A stretch of DNA of 64,000 bases from Bradyrhizobium liaoningense (GCF_018130955.1 NZ_JAFCJM010000022.1:1-64000), one strand, 5' to 3'; counted from the first letter of the stretch, positions 35,407-44,295 are shown. Translations and numbers: made by a program. Notes: generated by a model not told the origin, from the letters alone.

Positions 35407-36828
35407 ATGGCCGACACGTCCTTCGACATCATCATCATCGGCTCCGGCCCCGGCGGTTACGTCACCGCGATCCGCGCCGCCCAGCTCGGCTTCAAGGTCG
35501 CGATCATCGAAAAATCGTATCTCGGCGGCATCTGCCTGAACTGGGGGTGTATCCCGACCAAGGCGCTGCTGCGCTCGGCCGAGATCTACCACTACATGCA
35601 GCACGCCAAGGACTATGGCCTGTCGGCGGAAAAGATCTCGTTCGATCCGAAGGCCGTGGTGCAGCGTTCGCGCGGCGTCTCCAAGCGCCTCAACGACGGT
35701 GTCGGCTTCCTGATGAAGAAGAACAAGGTTTCGGTGATCTGGGGTACCGCCTCGATCGACGCCCCCGGCAAGGTCACCGTGAAGAAGTCCGACGTCGAGG
35801 CGCCGAAGGGCACGCTGGGCGAGGGGACCTATCAGGCCAAGCACATCATCATCGCGACCGGCGCGCGGCCGCGCGTGCTGCCGGGGCTCGAGCCCGACAA
35901 GAAGCTGGTCTGGACCTATTTTGAGGCCATGGTGCCGGACCGGATTCCGAAGTCGCTGTTGGTGGTCGGCTCCGGCGCCATCGGCATCGAGTTCGCGTCG
36001 TTCTTCCACACCATGGGAAGCGACGTCACCGTGGTCGAGGTGCTGCCGCAAATTTTGCCCGTCGAGGATGCCGAGATCGCTACGCTTGCGCGGAAACGCT
36101 TCGAGAAGATGGGCATCAAGATCATGTCCTCGACCAAGGTGACAAAACTCGACAAGAAGACCGACAGCGTCGTTGCCACCATCGACGACGGCAAGGGCAA
36201 GCCCGTCACGACCGAGTTCGAGCGCGTGATCTCTGCAGTCGGCGTGGTCGGCAATATCGAGAATCTCGGCCTCGAAAAGCTCGGCGTCAAAACCGACCGC
36301 GGCTGTGTCGTGATCGACGGCCTCTGCAAGACCAACGTGCCCGGCATCTACGCCATCGGTGACGTCGCCGGTCCCCCCATGCTCGCGCACAAGGCCGAGC
36401 ATGAGGGCGTGATCTGCGTCGAGGCGATCAAGGGCCTGCATTCGCATCCCATGGACAAGAACATGATCCCGGGCTGCACCTATTGCCATCCGCAGGTCGC
36501 CTCGGTTGGTCTTACGGAAGCCAAGGCGAAAGAGAACGGCCGCGAGATCCGCGTCGGCCGTTTCCCCTTCGTCGGGAACGGCAAGGCGATCGCGCTCGGC
36601 GAGGACCAGGGCCTCGTCAAGGTGATCTTCGACAAGAAGACCGGCCAGCTCCTCGGTGCGCACATGATCGGCGCTGAAGTCACCGAGCTGATCCAGGGCT
36701 ACGTCGTTGCGATGAATCTGGAGACCACCGAAGAAGAGTTGATGCACACGGTCTTCCCACATCCGACGCTGTCGGAGATGATGAAGGAAGCCGTGCTGGA
36801 TGCCTATGGGCGGGTGCTGAATATCTAA
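35407..36828 (+). CDS. lpdA: Dihydrolipoamide dehydrogenase (E3)
   Basis: 473 residues from MADTSFD at 35407, where GGGAG lies close upstream. FAD-binding IIIGSGPGGYV, redox-active disulfide GGICLNWGCIPTKALL, NAD-binding VVGSGAIGIEFASFF, and the C-terminal HPTLSEMMKE with catalytic His/Glu are intact. It reoxidises dihydrolipoamide and passes electrons to NAD. It completes the PDH complex encoded just upstream; no E3 lipoyl domain is fused. Confidence 0.97.
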   Translation: MADTSFDIIIIGSGPGGYVTAIRAAQLGFKVAIIEKSYLGGICLNWGCIPTKALLRSAEIYHYMQHAKDYGLSAEKISFDPKAVVQRSRGVSKRLNDGVGFLMKKNKVSVIWGTASIDAPGKVTVKKSDVEAPKGTLGEGTYQAKHIIIATGARPRVLPGLEPDKKLVWTYFEAMVPDRIPKSLLVVGSGAIGIEFASFFHTMGSDVTVVEVLPQILPVEDAEIATLARKRFEKMGIKIMSSTKVTKLDKKTDSVVATIDDGKGKPVTTEFERVISAVGVVGNIENLGLEKLGVKTDRGCVVIDGLCKTNVPGIYAIGDVAGPPMLAHKAEHEGVICVEAIKGLHSHPMDKNMIPGCTYCHPQVASVGLTEAKAKENGREIRVGRFPFVGNGKAIALGEDQGLVKVIFDKKTGQLLGAHMIGAEVTELIQGYVVAMNLETTEEELMHTVFPHPTLSEMMKEAVLDAYGRVLNI

Positions 36829-36849
36829 CGGGCGCCCGCCGCCCGCCGC

Positions 36850-36929
36850 CGTCATTGCGAGCGAAGCGAAGCAATCCAGACTGCCTCTCCGGAAAGATTC
36901 TGGATTGCTTCGCTTCGTTCGCAATGACG
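36850..36929. repeat. Dispersed inverted repeat after lpdA
   Basis: CGTCATTGCGAGCGAAGCGAAGCAATCCAG pairs with CTGGATTGCTTCGCTTCGTTCGCAATGACG around a short centre. This is another frequent Bradyrhizobium intergenic repeat. It begins 22 bases after the lpdA stop and could terminate the pdh transcript. Confidence 0.75.
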
Positions 36930-36970
36930 GGCTGAGAGAGCCGTTTGCAAAATAAGAAGGAAATCACCCC

Positions 36971-38212
36971 GTGCACGACAACGACAACCTCACCATCGAA
37001 CGCCCGACCTTCGTCACGCATCTCGAATGCGCGATGGAGGGCGACCATTACACGGCCGACCAGGTCCACAACCTCTCCAAGGCCGGCAAGCCGCTGCTGG
37101 TCCGCTACGACCTCACGAGGGTGAAGAAGGCGCTGACCAAGGACGCACTCAAGGAGCGCCCCGCCGACATGTGGCGCTATCGCGAGCTGCTGCCGGTGCG
37201 CAAATGCAAGGATATCGTCTCGCTCGGCGAGGTCACCACGCCGCTGATCCGTCTGCCAAAACTGTCGCAAAAGCTCGGCGGCGGCGAGATCATCGTGAAG
37301 GACGAAGGACGCCTGCCGACCGGCTCGTTCAAGGCGCGCGGTCTCGTCATGGCGGTGTCGATGGGCAAGGCGCTCGGCATCACGCACATGGCGATGCCGA
37401 CCAACGGCAATGCCGGTGCGGCGCTCGCGGCTTACGCGACCTCCTGCGGCATCAAGACCACGATCTTCTGTCCGGCCGACACGCCCGAAGTGAATGTCAG
37501 CGAGATCGAGCTGCAGGGCGCGACCGTCTATCGCGTCAACGGCTATATCGACGATTGCGGCAAGATCGTCGGCGAGGGCAAAGCAAAAGTCGGCTGGTTC
37601 GACACCTCGACTCTGAAAGAGCCGTACCGCATCGAGGGCAAGAAGACGATGGGCCTCGAGCTCGCCGAGCAGCTCGGCTGGGACGTGCCCGATGTGATCT
37701 TCTACCCGACCGGCGGCGGCACCGGCCTGATAGGCATGTGGAAGGCTTTTGACGAGCTGGAGAAGATCGGCTTCATCGGCGCGAAGCGTCCGCGCATGGT
37801 CGCGGTGCAGGCGTCCGGCTGTGCGCCGATGGTGCGGGCCTATGACGCCGGCACCGAGCATGCCACGCGCTGGGAGGACGCGCACACCATCGCGTCCGGC
37901 ATCCGCGTGCCGCAGGCGATCGGCGACTTTTTGATCCTGCGCGCGGTGCGCGAGAGCAAGGGTTTTGCGATCGCGGTCGACGACGACAAGATTTCGGCGG
38001 CACTCAACGAGGTCGCGCGCGAGGAGGGGCTGTTGCTCTGCCCGGAAGGCGCTGCCACCTACGCCGCCTACAAGCAGAGCCTTGCCGACGGCCGCGTCAC
38101 AAAGAACGATCGCGTGATGCTGTTCAACTGCGCGACCGGCCTCAAATATCCGCTGCCGCCGGTCACACGCACGCTCGACCGGCACAAGCCGCTCGATTAC
38201 GCGCAGTTCTAG
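36971..38212 (+). CDS. Threonine-synthase-like PLP enzyme
   Basis: 413 residues from a GTG with AGAAGGA 10 bases upstream. It is a fold-type II PLP enzyme with the cofactor lysine in LPTGSFKARGL. The N-terminal HNLSKAGKPLLVRYDL matches the threonine synthase subgroup found in archaea and some bacteria. Those often begin with a two-cysteine motif before this point; here only one cysteine remains in that region. It probably makes threonine from phosphohomoserine, but related enzymes use other substrates. Confidence 0.75.
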   Translation: MHDNDNLTIERPTFVTHLECAMEGDHYTADQVHNLSKAGKPLLVRYDLTRVKKALTKDALKERPADMWRYRELLPVRKCKDIVSLGEVTTPLIRLPKLSQKLGGGEIIVKDEGRLPTGSFKARGLVMAVSMGKALGITHMAMPTNGNAGAALAAYATSCGIKTTIFCPADTPEVNVSEIELQGATVYRVNGYIDDCGKIVGEGKAKVGWFDTSTLKEPYRIEGKKTMGLELAEQLGWDVPDVIFYPTGGGTGLIGMWKAFDELEKIGFIGAKRPRMVAVQASGCAPMVRAYDAGTEHATRWEDAHTIASGIRVPQAIGDFLILRAVRESKGFAIAVDDDKISAALNEVAREEGLLLCPEGAATYAAYKQSLADGRVTKNDRVMLFNCATGLKYPLPPVTRTLDRHKPLDYAQF

Positions 38213-38289
38213 CGGCAATACGTCACGAACGATCCCTCTTCCCGGTTGCGGGGAGAGGGCAATAAGAATGACGACGCCGGGAGGACAAA

Positions 38290-39261
38290 ATGAAAAAAGC
38301 CGTTTGGGCTGCTTTGCTTGCCGTTCTCGCTTTCACCGGCGCGGCGCGCGCCGATAATTTTCCCTCGCGTCCCATCACCATCATCGTGCCGTTCTCGGCC
38401 GGCGGTCCGTCGGATGCGATGGCGCGCATCCTCGCCGAACGGATGAAGGTGACGCTGGGGCAGGCGCTGCTGGTCGAGAACGTCACCGGCGCCGGCGGCT
38501 CGATCGGGGTGGGGCGCGCCGTGCAGTCGCCGCCCGACGGCTACACCATCTCCTTCGGCCATCTCGGCACCCATGTCGCGAACGGCGCTGTCTACAAGCT
38601 CAACTACGATCTCGTCGCCGACCTCGTGCCCGTGGTGCTGCTGCCGAGCAATCCCATGATCGTGGTCAGCAAGAACGCGGTGCCGGCGAAATCGCTTGCG
38701 GAGCTGATCGCCTGGCTCAAGTCGCGCACCTCGCCGGCGACCGCGGGCACGGCCGGCGCAGGCTCCGGCAGCCATATCGCCGGCGTCTATTTCGAGAGCG
38801 CGACCGGGATCAAGCTGCAATATGTGCCGTATCGCGGCACCGGACCGGCGCTCAATGACCTCATCGCGGGTCAGATCGACGTCATCGTCGACCAGACCTC
38901 CAACTCCATCAACCAGGTCCGCGCCGGCACTATCCGTGCCTACGCCATCAGCGACGACAAGCGGCTGGCATCCGCGCCTGACATTCCGACCGCGCAGGAA
39001 GCCGGGCTCAACGGCTTCACCATGACGTTGTGGTCGGGCATGTGGGTGCCGAAGGGCACGCCGAAGGACATCGTCGCAAAGCTCAACGCCGCCGCCGTCG
39101 AGGCGCTCGGCGATCCCGGCGTGAAGAAGCAGATGGAAAACCTCGGCCTCGAAATGCCGCCGCAGGGCCAGCTCACGCCCGAGGCGCTCGGCGCCAAGCA
39201 GAAGGCCGAGATCGCAAAATGGTGGCCGATCATCAAGGCCGCCAACATCAAGGTGGATTGA
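38290..39261 (+). CDS. Tripartite tricarboxylate transporter (Bug) substrate-binding protein
   Basis: 323 residues. A Sec signal peptide (MKKAVWAALLAVLAFTGAARA) precedes a TctC/Bug-type domain: FPSRPITIIVPFSAGGPSD, then GSIGVGRAVQSPPDGYT and the AGSGSHIAGVYFESATGI region. It binds a carboxylate in the periplasm. No TctA/TctB membrane genes are adjacent, which is usual for these expanded orphan binding proteins. The ligand is unknown. Confidence 0.93.
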   Translation: MKKAVWAALLAVLAFTGAARADNFPSRPITIIVPFSAGGPSDAMARILAERMKVTLGQALLVENVTGAGGSIGVGRAVQSPPDGYTISFGHLGTHVANGAVYKLNYDLVADLVPVVLLPSNPMIVVSKNAVPAKSLAELIAWLKSRTSPATAGTAGAGSGSHIAGVYFESATGIKLQYVPYRGTGPALNDLIAGQIDVIVDQTSNSINQVRAGTIRAYAISDDKRLASAPDIPTAQEAGLNGFTMTLWSGMWVPKGTPKDIVAKLNAAAVEALGDPGVKKQMENLGLEMPPQGQLTPEALGAKQKAEIAKWWPIIKAANIKVD

Positions 39262-39320
39262 GAGGAAGGCTGCTCGCGGTCAGAAGGGATCGAGAGCGCA
39301 GACTTTTCCATTGCGCAGCG

Positions 39321-39722
39321 TCATGCGCTCGCTTTTCCGCGATCCTCCAACGCGGTTTCGAGGCATTTGATCAGGGCCGAGGTCGAAAAGGGCTTGGGCA
39401 GGAAGCAGGCTCCCGCCTTGAGCGCGCGGGTGTGGGTGGCCTCATCGGGAAAGCCCGTGATGAGGATGAATGGCGTCAGTGCGCCCCGGCCGCGCATCTC
39501 CGCCATCAAGTCAAATCCGCTCATTTTCGGCATCTGCACGTCTGTGATCACGCACGACGTGTCGTTCAGCTCGGCCGAATGCAGAAATTCCTCGGCGGAC
39601 GGAAACGTGTGAGCGACGTATCCGCGCGACTTGAGCATATTTTTCATCGCGGCCCGAACGTAGGGATCGTCGTCAATCACGGAAATGACCGAAGGCATCG
39701 ACAAGGCGTAGGCTCCCGACAT
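39321..39722 (-). CDS. Single-domain response regulator (FixJ-type receiver)
   Basis: 133 residues, receiver domain only. VISVIDDDPYVR has the acidic pocket, VITDVQMPKMSG the phospho-acceptor Asp, LITGF the Thr position and FLPKPFS the lysine. No output domain, so it may act as a phosphate sink, protein-binding switch or relay. The start may be internal: a TTG near residue 7 has GGGAG 9 bases upstream. It lies 69 bases after the FixJ/NodW-type regulator. Confidence 0.9.
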   Translation of the reverse strand: MSGAYALSMPSVISVIDDDPYVRAAMKNMLKSRGYVAHTFPSAEEFLHSAELNDTSCVITDVQMPKMSGFDLMAEMRGRGALTPFILITGFPDEATHTRALKAGACFLPKPFSTSALIKCLETALEDRGKASA

Positions 39723-39791
39723 CGGATGCGCCTGCGAGAAATCCGGGGCGGGCCGGAAAGTGAGCCTGTGGAGGCGGATTTGAAATCATAC

Positions 39792-40463
39792 TTAGGTTTG
39801 TACGCCTCCCTTCGTACGGGGAATTCCCAGTGCCTCGGTCATTCTCACGAGGTCGGCCAGTGATCTTGCAGCCATTTTCCGCATGATCTGCCCGCGGTAG
39901 ATCTTGACGGTAATCTCGGCGAGCCCGAGCTCGCCGGCCACCTGCTTGTTCATCAGTCCGGATGCAACCAGGGCCAGAACGTCGCGCTCGCGCGCTGTCA
40001 GGCTCTCGTAGCGGGACCGCACATCCGAAACCGACTTCTCGGCATCGCGCCGCTTGCGATCGCGTTCGATCGCCGCCTGGACCGCATCGAGCATGTCCTG
40101 CTCCCGCACCGGTTTGCTCAGGAAGTCGACAGCGCCGCTCTTCATTGCCCTGACGGTCATGGGAATGTCGCCATGACCGGTGATGAAGATGATGGGCGTA
40201 TGCACGTTGGCCTTGGCTAGATCCGCCTGGAGATCCAGGCCGCTCGATCCCGGCAGGCGGATGTCGAGCACGAGGCAGCTTGGGACCTCGGGCAGCTTGC
40301 TGTCCAGGATCTCCGGCGCGGAGCCGAACGTCTGGACCTTAAGTCCGACCGACTCGAAGAGATTGGTGAGCGCCCGGCGCATCGACGGATCGTCGTCCAC
40401 AATGAAGACGATCGCCTCGTCGGCGTTCGCCTGTGCTTGCGATGGCGCGTCGCGTTGGTTCAC
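39792..40463 (-). CDS. FixJ/NodW-type response regulator with LuxR helix-turn-helix
   Basis: 223 residues from a GTG that overlaps the kinase stop (GTGA). The receiver (FIVDDDPSMRRAL, SCLVLDIRLPGSSG, FITGHGDIPM, FLSKPVREQ) is followed by a LuxR/GerE helix-turn-helix (LTARERDVLALVASGLMNKQVAGELG, EITVKIYRGQIMRKM). It is the closest partner of the histidine kinase translated just before it, and probably binds DNA near the pair. Confidence 0.94.
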   Translation of the reverse strand: MNQRDAPSQAQANADEAIVFIVDDDPSMRRALTNLFESVGLKVQTFGSAPEILDSKLPEVPSCLVLDIRLPGSSGLDLQADLAKANVHTPIIFITGHGDIPMTVRAMKSGAVDFLSKPVREQDMLDAVQAAIERDRKRRDAEKSVSDVRSRYESLTARERDVLALVASGLMNKQVAGELGLAEITVKIYRGQIMRKMAARSLADLVRMTEALGIPRTKGGVQT

Positions 40464-42484
40464 GACACGTCCTCCTGATGCGGGGGCAGGATGATCTGAA
40501 GCGTCGCACCGCCTCCCTGATTGGGAAGGGCTGAAAGCCGCCCACCATGCGCTTCCACGATCGATCGGCAGATCGACAGGCCCATGCCCATGCCACCCGA
40601 TTTTGTCGTGAAGAAGGGGACGAACATGCGCTGCGCCGTTTCACCGGTAAAGCCGACGCCGCGATCGGTCACGGTGAGGAGCAAATGGCGGGCACCATCC
40701 TCATAGGCTTCACTCGCGCGGATCGTCAGCTCCCGCGGTCGGTCGGTGACATCCTGCATGGCCTCGATCCCGTTCATCATCAGATTGATCAGCACCTGCT
40801 GTAGCTGGATCCGATCGCCGGAAATCCGGGGCAGTGCGGATGACAGTTCCAATCGGGTGGACACGGCATGCGTGGCCAGCTCGCGCTGAACAAGCGCCAT
40901 CGCTTCCCTGACGACGGTATTGATGTCGAGCGGAACCATCTCGATATCGGTTTTCTTGGCAAGTGCCCTGACCCGGCGAATGACGTCGCCGGCCCGGTTG
41001 CCGTCTTCGATCACCCATTCCACCGAGCGGCGCGCCGCATTCAGCTCGGGCGGATCACGACCAAGCCAGGCGATGCAGGCATCGGCATTGGCAATGACGG
41101 CGGCGAGGGGTTGGTTGATCTCGTGGGCGATCGAGGCGGTCAGCTCGCCGAGCGTCGTGACGCGGGTGACGTGGGCGAGCTCGGCTTGCGCTTTGCGCAG
41201 CGCCTCTTCGGCCTGATCGGCCCGGATCGCAGCGGTCACATCGGTGCAGACGCCGCGATAGCCGAGGAAGTCGCCGTTGGCGTCGAAGAACGGCTTGCCG
41301 CTGGTGCGCACGTAGATCGGATGTCCATCCCGGTCCCTGCTCCGGTACACCAGATCGCGAAACGGAACATGGGCGTCGAGTGCCGCCCGATGCTGTTGCC
41401 ACTTTTCCGGCTCGAGGTCGGAGTCAGGCGCGATGTCCCAACGCGTGAGCCCGACGACGCCGGAAGGAGCCATGCCGGCTGTATCGGAGTGTTCGGAGAT
41501 CTGCGTAACGCGATGGTCCGGTCCGGTCTCCCAGAACCAGTCGGACGCGGTCTCGGCGTAGTCGCGGAAGCGCTGCTCGCTCTCGCGAAACCTGCGCTCT
41601 GCTTCCTTGGCGGCCGTGATATCGGTCACCGAACCGACGAACTCCATGCCACCGCCGGCATCTCGTATGGCGCGGGCCACCGCACGAACGTGCTTCACGG
41701 CGCCGTCCGGCATCACCAGCCGGTATTCGTGATCGTAATCCTGCCCCTCGCGCGCCGCCCGACCCGTGGTCCGCTGCACGGCGAGCCGGTCCTCCGGATG
41801 TATGCGTTCGAGCATGAACGGGATTGCGGGCTTCGTGCCCTCGTCGCATTGGAAGATGCGATACGTCTCTTTCGACCAGGTGATTTCGCCGGTTGCCGCC
41901 TTCCAGCCGAAGCTGCCGGTGTGGCTCAGTTCCTGAGCCTGGGCAAGGTATGCTTCGCTCTGCCGCAGCGCGTTCTCCGCTTCCTTGCGCTCGGTAATGT
42001 TCTCGCAGGCCACCAGCACGATAAGCGTGCCGTCGCCGCGCAGCATGGCCTTGGCATTTTCGCGGACCCACAGGATCGAGCCGTCCTTCCGGATCTTGCG
42101 AATTTCCCAGGTATGCGACTGCTCGACGGTCTCGAGGCAGAGCGCGACGCATCGGCGGACGAAGTCACGGTCCTCTTCGAAGAAAACGCTCAGCACGGAC
42201 TGGCCGATCAGCTCCGCCGCCGTGTAACCGAGCTGGGCGGCGCCAAAGGTGTTGACGTTCACCACGGTTCCGGCCGGATCGACCATGAAGTACATGACCG
42301 GATTGTGCTCGAAGACCTCGCGCCATTGTTTGACGGCCTCGCGCAGATCGGCTTCATCCGGCCCAGGAACATCTTCGACACCGCGCGTGTTCGCCGCGTC
42401 GCGACGAGACCGAAGCGCCGCAATGCCGCCGAACAAGAGTTGTGCGGCCGTACTTCCAAATTTCGCGATCTGGCCAGGCATCAT
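40460..42484 (-). CDS. PAS-rich sensor histidine kinase (FixL/NodV/DctB-like)
   Basis: About 674 residues from MMPGQIAKF (the frame is open to 42628). At least three PAS domains (near residues 35-150, 160-280, 290-420; the second has DRLAVQRTTGRA-type PAS_3 wording), then a HisKA domain with TASIAHEINQPLAAV (phospho-His) and an HATPase domain (GDRIQLQQVLINLMMNGIEA, DRGVGFTGE, GGMGMGLSICRSIVEAHGG). No membrane helices are obvious, so a cytosolic sensor of a small ligand or redox state is likely. A haem-PAS cannot be confirmed by eye. Confidence 0.93.
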   Translation of the reverse strand: MMPGQIAKFGSTAAQLLFGGIAALRSRRDAANTRGVEDVPGPDEADLREAVKQWREVFEHNPVMYFMVDPAGTVVNVNTFGAAQLGYTAAELIGQSVLSVFFEEDRDFVRRCVALCLETVEQSHTWEIRKIRKDGSILWVRENAKAMLRGDGTLIVLVACENITERKEAENALRQSEAYLAQAQELSHTGSFGWKAATGEITWSKETYRIFQCDEGTKPAIPFMLERIHPEDRLAVQRTTGRAAREGQDYDHEYRLVMPDGAVKHVRAVARAIRDAGGGMEFVGSVTDITAAKEAERRFRESEQRFRDYAETASDWFWETGPDHRVTQISEHSDTAGMAPSGVVGLTRWDIAPDSDLEPEKWQQHRAALDAHVPFRDLVYRSRDRDGHPIYVRTSGKPFFDANGDFLGYRGVCTDVTAAIRADQAEEALRKAQAELAHVTRVTTLGELTASIAHEINQPLAAVIANADACIAWLGRDPPELNAARRSVEWVIEDGNRAGDVIRRVRALAKKTDIEMVPLDINTVVREAMALVQRELATHAVSTRLELSSALPRISGDRIQLQQVLINLMMNGIEAMQDVTDRPRELTIRASEAYEDGARHLLLTVTDRGVGFTGETAQRMFVPFFTTKSGGMGMGLSICRSIVEAHGGRLSALPNQGGGATLQIILPPHQEDVS

Positions 42485-42612
42485 CGAGAGGCGTCCCGGC
42501 TCGCTGGGCCAACGCGAGTAGAGCACTTTGCAATATTGCGGGCAAATCTTTCGAGGAGACCTGCCTGAAAATTCGCGGGTGCCGTGCAATTGCCAAACTG
42601 TACGCCGTCTCG

Positions 42613-42638
42613 TTGCGGGGGCGCGCAAACCCCCGCAA
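42613..42638. other. Hairpin upstream of the kinase gene
   Basis: TTGCGGGGG (42613-42621) pairs with CCCCCGCAA (42630-42638) around an 8-base loop. It lies ten bases before the ATACCTAGGTAT palindrome, in the region between the kinase and the cysteine-rich cluster. Confidence 0.5.
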
Positions 42639-42647
42639 GACTACGGC

Positions 42648-42659
42648 ATACCTAGGTAT
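42648..42659. promoter_or_regulatory. Palindrome ATACCTAGGTAT, candidate operator
   Basis: Perfect 12-base palindrome in the divergent region between the PAS kinase (minus) and the cysteine-rich cluster (plus). Symmetric sites of this size suit LuxR-type response regulators, so the FixJ/NodW-type protein encoded nearby may bind it and control both sides. Inference only. Confidence 0.45.
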
Positions 42660-42845
42660 AGCACCGCCATCCCTAGTCATGGCGCGCGTTTACCTCCGTA
42701 CAATTGAGCGACCCGTCGCGTGCGGACTAGCCTCGCCGTCAATCGGGAGGAATGGATTGCGGAGCCACGATCGGCGATCGCAAACAAGGGGTGGGCGGAT
42801 TGGCACCAGCCCCAGTGAGAGGCGTCTCACACCGCGTTGCTCGGG

Positions 42846-43088
42846 ATGCTGCCATTGAGAGTCAAGCTCTGCGCCCGCTGTCCTTACGTGCCGGAAGATC
42901 TGTCGGATCATTACGACGCGGGAGCTGCACTTCTTCTCTGCGCGAGATGTGACGGTCGATCAGGTCACCCGGAGATCCAGGACGCTCGACAGGCTCAAGG
43001 GAGAGTACAATGTGCGATAGCTCCGAACATTCAGAGTGCCGTTCTGCCGCAGGAGCCTGCGCCGTCTGCGGCGGCAGGTTTGGCCTGA
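42846..43088 (+). CDS. Small cysteine-rich protein with two CxxC pairs
   Basis: 80 residues from the ATG at 42846 (a TTG three codons earlier is possible). The N-terminal half holds LCARCPYVPEDLSDHYD then LLLCARCDG, two CxxC pairs that could form one zinc ribbon. The C-terminal third (after about residue 50) is Pro/Ala/Gln-rich and overlaps the next gene by 79 bases in another frame. First of five tandem small genes. A GTGAGA-GGCG-TCTCAC inverted repeat lies upstream at 42815-42830. Function unknown. Confidence 0.7.
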   Translation: MLPLRVKLCARCPYVPEDLSDHYDAGAALLLCARCDGRSGHPEIQDARQAQGRVQCAIAPNIQSAVLPQEPAPSAAAGLA

Positions 43089-43198
43089 TCCGGTACTATT
43101 CGTGGCGCACGGCAGTTTGCTCCAAGAGATGCCTCGACCGATTCAGGGAGCGCAGCGAGCGCGACCGCCGATGGCTGTTCCGATTTCGGGCCGCGTGA
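43010..43198 (+). CDS. Small zinc-ribbon-like protein (62 residues)
   Basis: ATG with AGGGAG closely upstream. CAVCGGRFGLIRYYSWRTAVCSKRCLDRFRER pairs two cysteine clusters (CxxC and CxxxC) around an aromatic stretch, followed by a basic, Arg-rich tail. This looks like a small zinc-binding protein, possibly nucleic-acid binding. It overlaps the end of the preceding gene. Confidence 0.75.
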   Translation: MCDSSEHSECRSAAGACAVCGGRFGLIRYYSWRTAVCSKRCLDRFRERSERDRRWLFRFRAA

Positions 43199-43252
43199 CG
43201 ATCGTCCGTAGACCCTGCTCAGGTCGACCATTCTGAATTGGGAGGCTGCGTC

Positions 43253-43648
43253 TTGAACTGGACTTGCAAGCTCCTCTTGTCGGCGGTGCTGCTTCTCTCG
43301 TTGACGATGGGAGTTCGCGCTCAGGAAGTCGGCCAGGATGCTGCACAGCGCCATCATCCTCCTCAGGATCGGCTTCTGCACGAGAAATTCTATTCGACCT
43401 GGCACATGCCCGACAATCCGGCGCTGGGCTGCTGCAACGACGCCGATTGCTACCCGACCGAGATCAGGTATGTCGAGGGGAGGATCTACGCGCGGCGACG
43501 CGAAGACGGGAAATACATTCTCATCCCGTCCCAGAAGGTCGAGCGAAACCGGGACAATCCCGACGGCCGCAATCATCTTTGCGCGCCACCTCCCTCCGTC
43601 TCTGCAGTCGATACGGTCTACTGCTTCGCATTGGGAGGTGCCACGTGA
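43253..43648 (+). CDS. Exported cysteine-rich hypothetical protein
   Basis: 131 residues from a TTG at 43253, chosen because GGAGG lies at 43241-43245. A signal peptide (KLLLSAVLLLSLTMGVRAQ) is followed by a conserved core: FYSTWHMPDNPALGCCNDADCYP, RYVEGRIYARR, KYILIPSQKVERNRDNPDGRNHLCAPPP and VYCFALGG. The clustered cysteines (CC, C, C, C) suggest disulfides or metal binding in the periplasm. I recall similar proteins as unnamed in Rhizobiales. Its TGA overlaps the next GTG, coupling translation. Confidence 0.8.
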   Translation: MNWTCKLLLSAVLLLSLTMGVRAQEVGQDAAQRHHPPQDRLLHEKFYSTWHMPDNPALGCCNDADCYPTEIRYVEGRIYARRREDGKYILIPSQKVERNRDNPDGRNHLCAPPPSVSAVDTVYCFALGGAT

Positions 43649-43833
43649 GGTTCGTACTGGTGAACGACAGGACCCCGTTCCGCAAGACGTTCTGCCTGCA
43701 ATGCTGCAAGGAGATCAGCGACGGCTATTTGCGCGAGATCGGGACGCTGATTCCGTACTGCACCTACGAGTGTTACGCGCTTCAACGCGAATTTGAATCA
43801 CGGCTCGAGAGCCGCAGGAGAGCGGCATCGTGA
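43645..43833 (+). CDS. Small zinc-ribbon-like protein (62 residues)
   Basis: GTG start overlapping the previous stop, with GGAGG 6 bases upstream. The motif FCLQCCKEISDGYLREIGTLIPYCTYECY holds CxxCC and CxxxC clusters, like the second and fifth genes of the cluster. Translated directly after the exported protein and overlapping the next gene's possible GTG. Cytosolic; function unknown. Confidence 0.75.
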   Translation: MRFVLVNDRTPFRKTFCLQCCKEISDGYLREIGTLIPYCTYECYALQREFESRLESRRRAAS

Positions 43834-43892
43834 GCGGAGACGTAATCGGGAGCGAGCGGCGCGCGCGCCTTTCAGTGGGAGAGGAGACGTCG

Positions 43893-44213
43893 TTGAAGTT
43901 CATGCTGGTCAATCAGGGACGGCCGGGCGAGGGCTCTGCTTGCAGCGCGTGCGCGGAGCCTTTGGGCTCAAACTATCTCCGCCATGTGCCTACGCGGCGG
44001 CCGTATTGCGACTATGATTGCTACCGGCAATATCGGCTGACCGCGATGGCGATGCCGTGGTCGGACCCCGGTTCGCTCGAAGCCATCACGGTGTTTGCCG
44101 CGATCGCGAGCTGGAGCTGGATGATGCAGATCGGCGCGCTGTCGCACGCGCTGACCGAGGCGTTTCTTCGCGCGCACGACCTTCTTCTCCTCCCTGAAGG
44201 ACGTGACGGATAG
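43893..44213 (+). CDS. Small zinc-ribbon-like protein with hydrophobic C-terminal half
   Basis: 106 residues from a TTG at 43893 with AGGAG 6 bases upstream; an alternative GTG at 43830 overlaps the previous stop (GTGA) and would give 127 residues. CSACAEPLGSNYLRHVPTRRPYCDYDCYRQY has CxxC and CxxxC clusters. The C-terminal half is aromatic and hydrophobic with helical periodicity (ASWSWMMQIGALSHALTEAFL). Fifth and last gene of the cysteine-rich cluster. Confidence 0.75.
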   Translation: MKFMLVNQGRPGEGSACSACAEPLGSNYLRHVPTRRPYCDYDCYRQYRLTAMAMPWSDPGSLEAITVFAAIASWSWMMQIGALSHALTEAFLRAHDLLLLPEGRDG

Positions 44214-44295
44214 CCGACCTATCCCTGCCGCGCGGAGCAGTCGGCCGCAGTCGCCACGTCGAGTTTCGCACCGCGTCCAGCCCCGGGGTGCGAGG

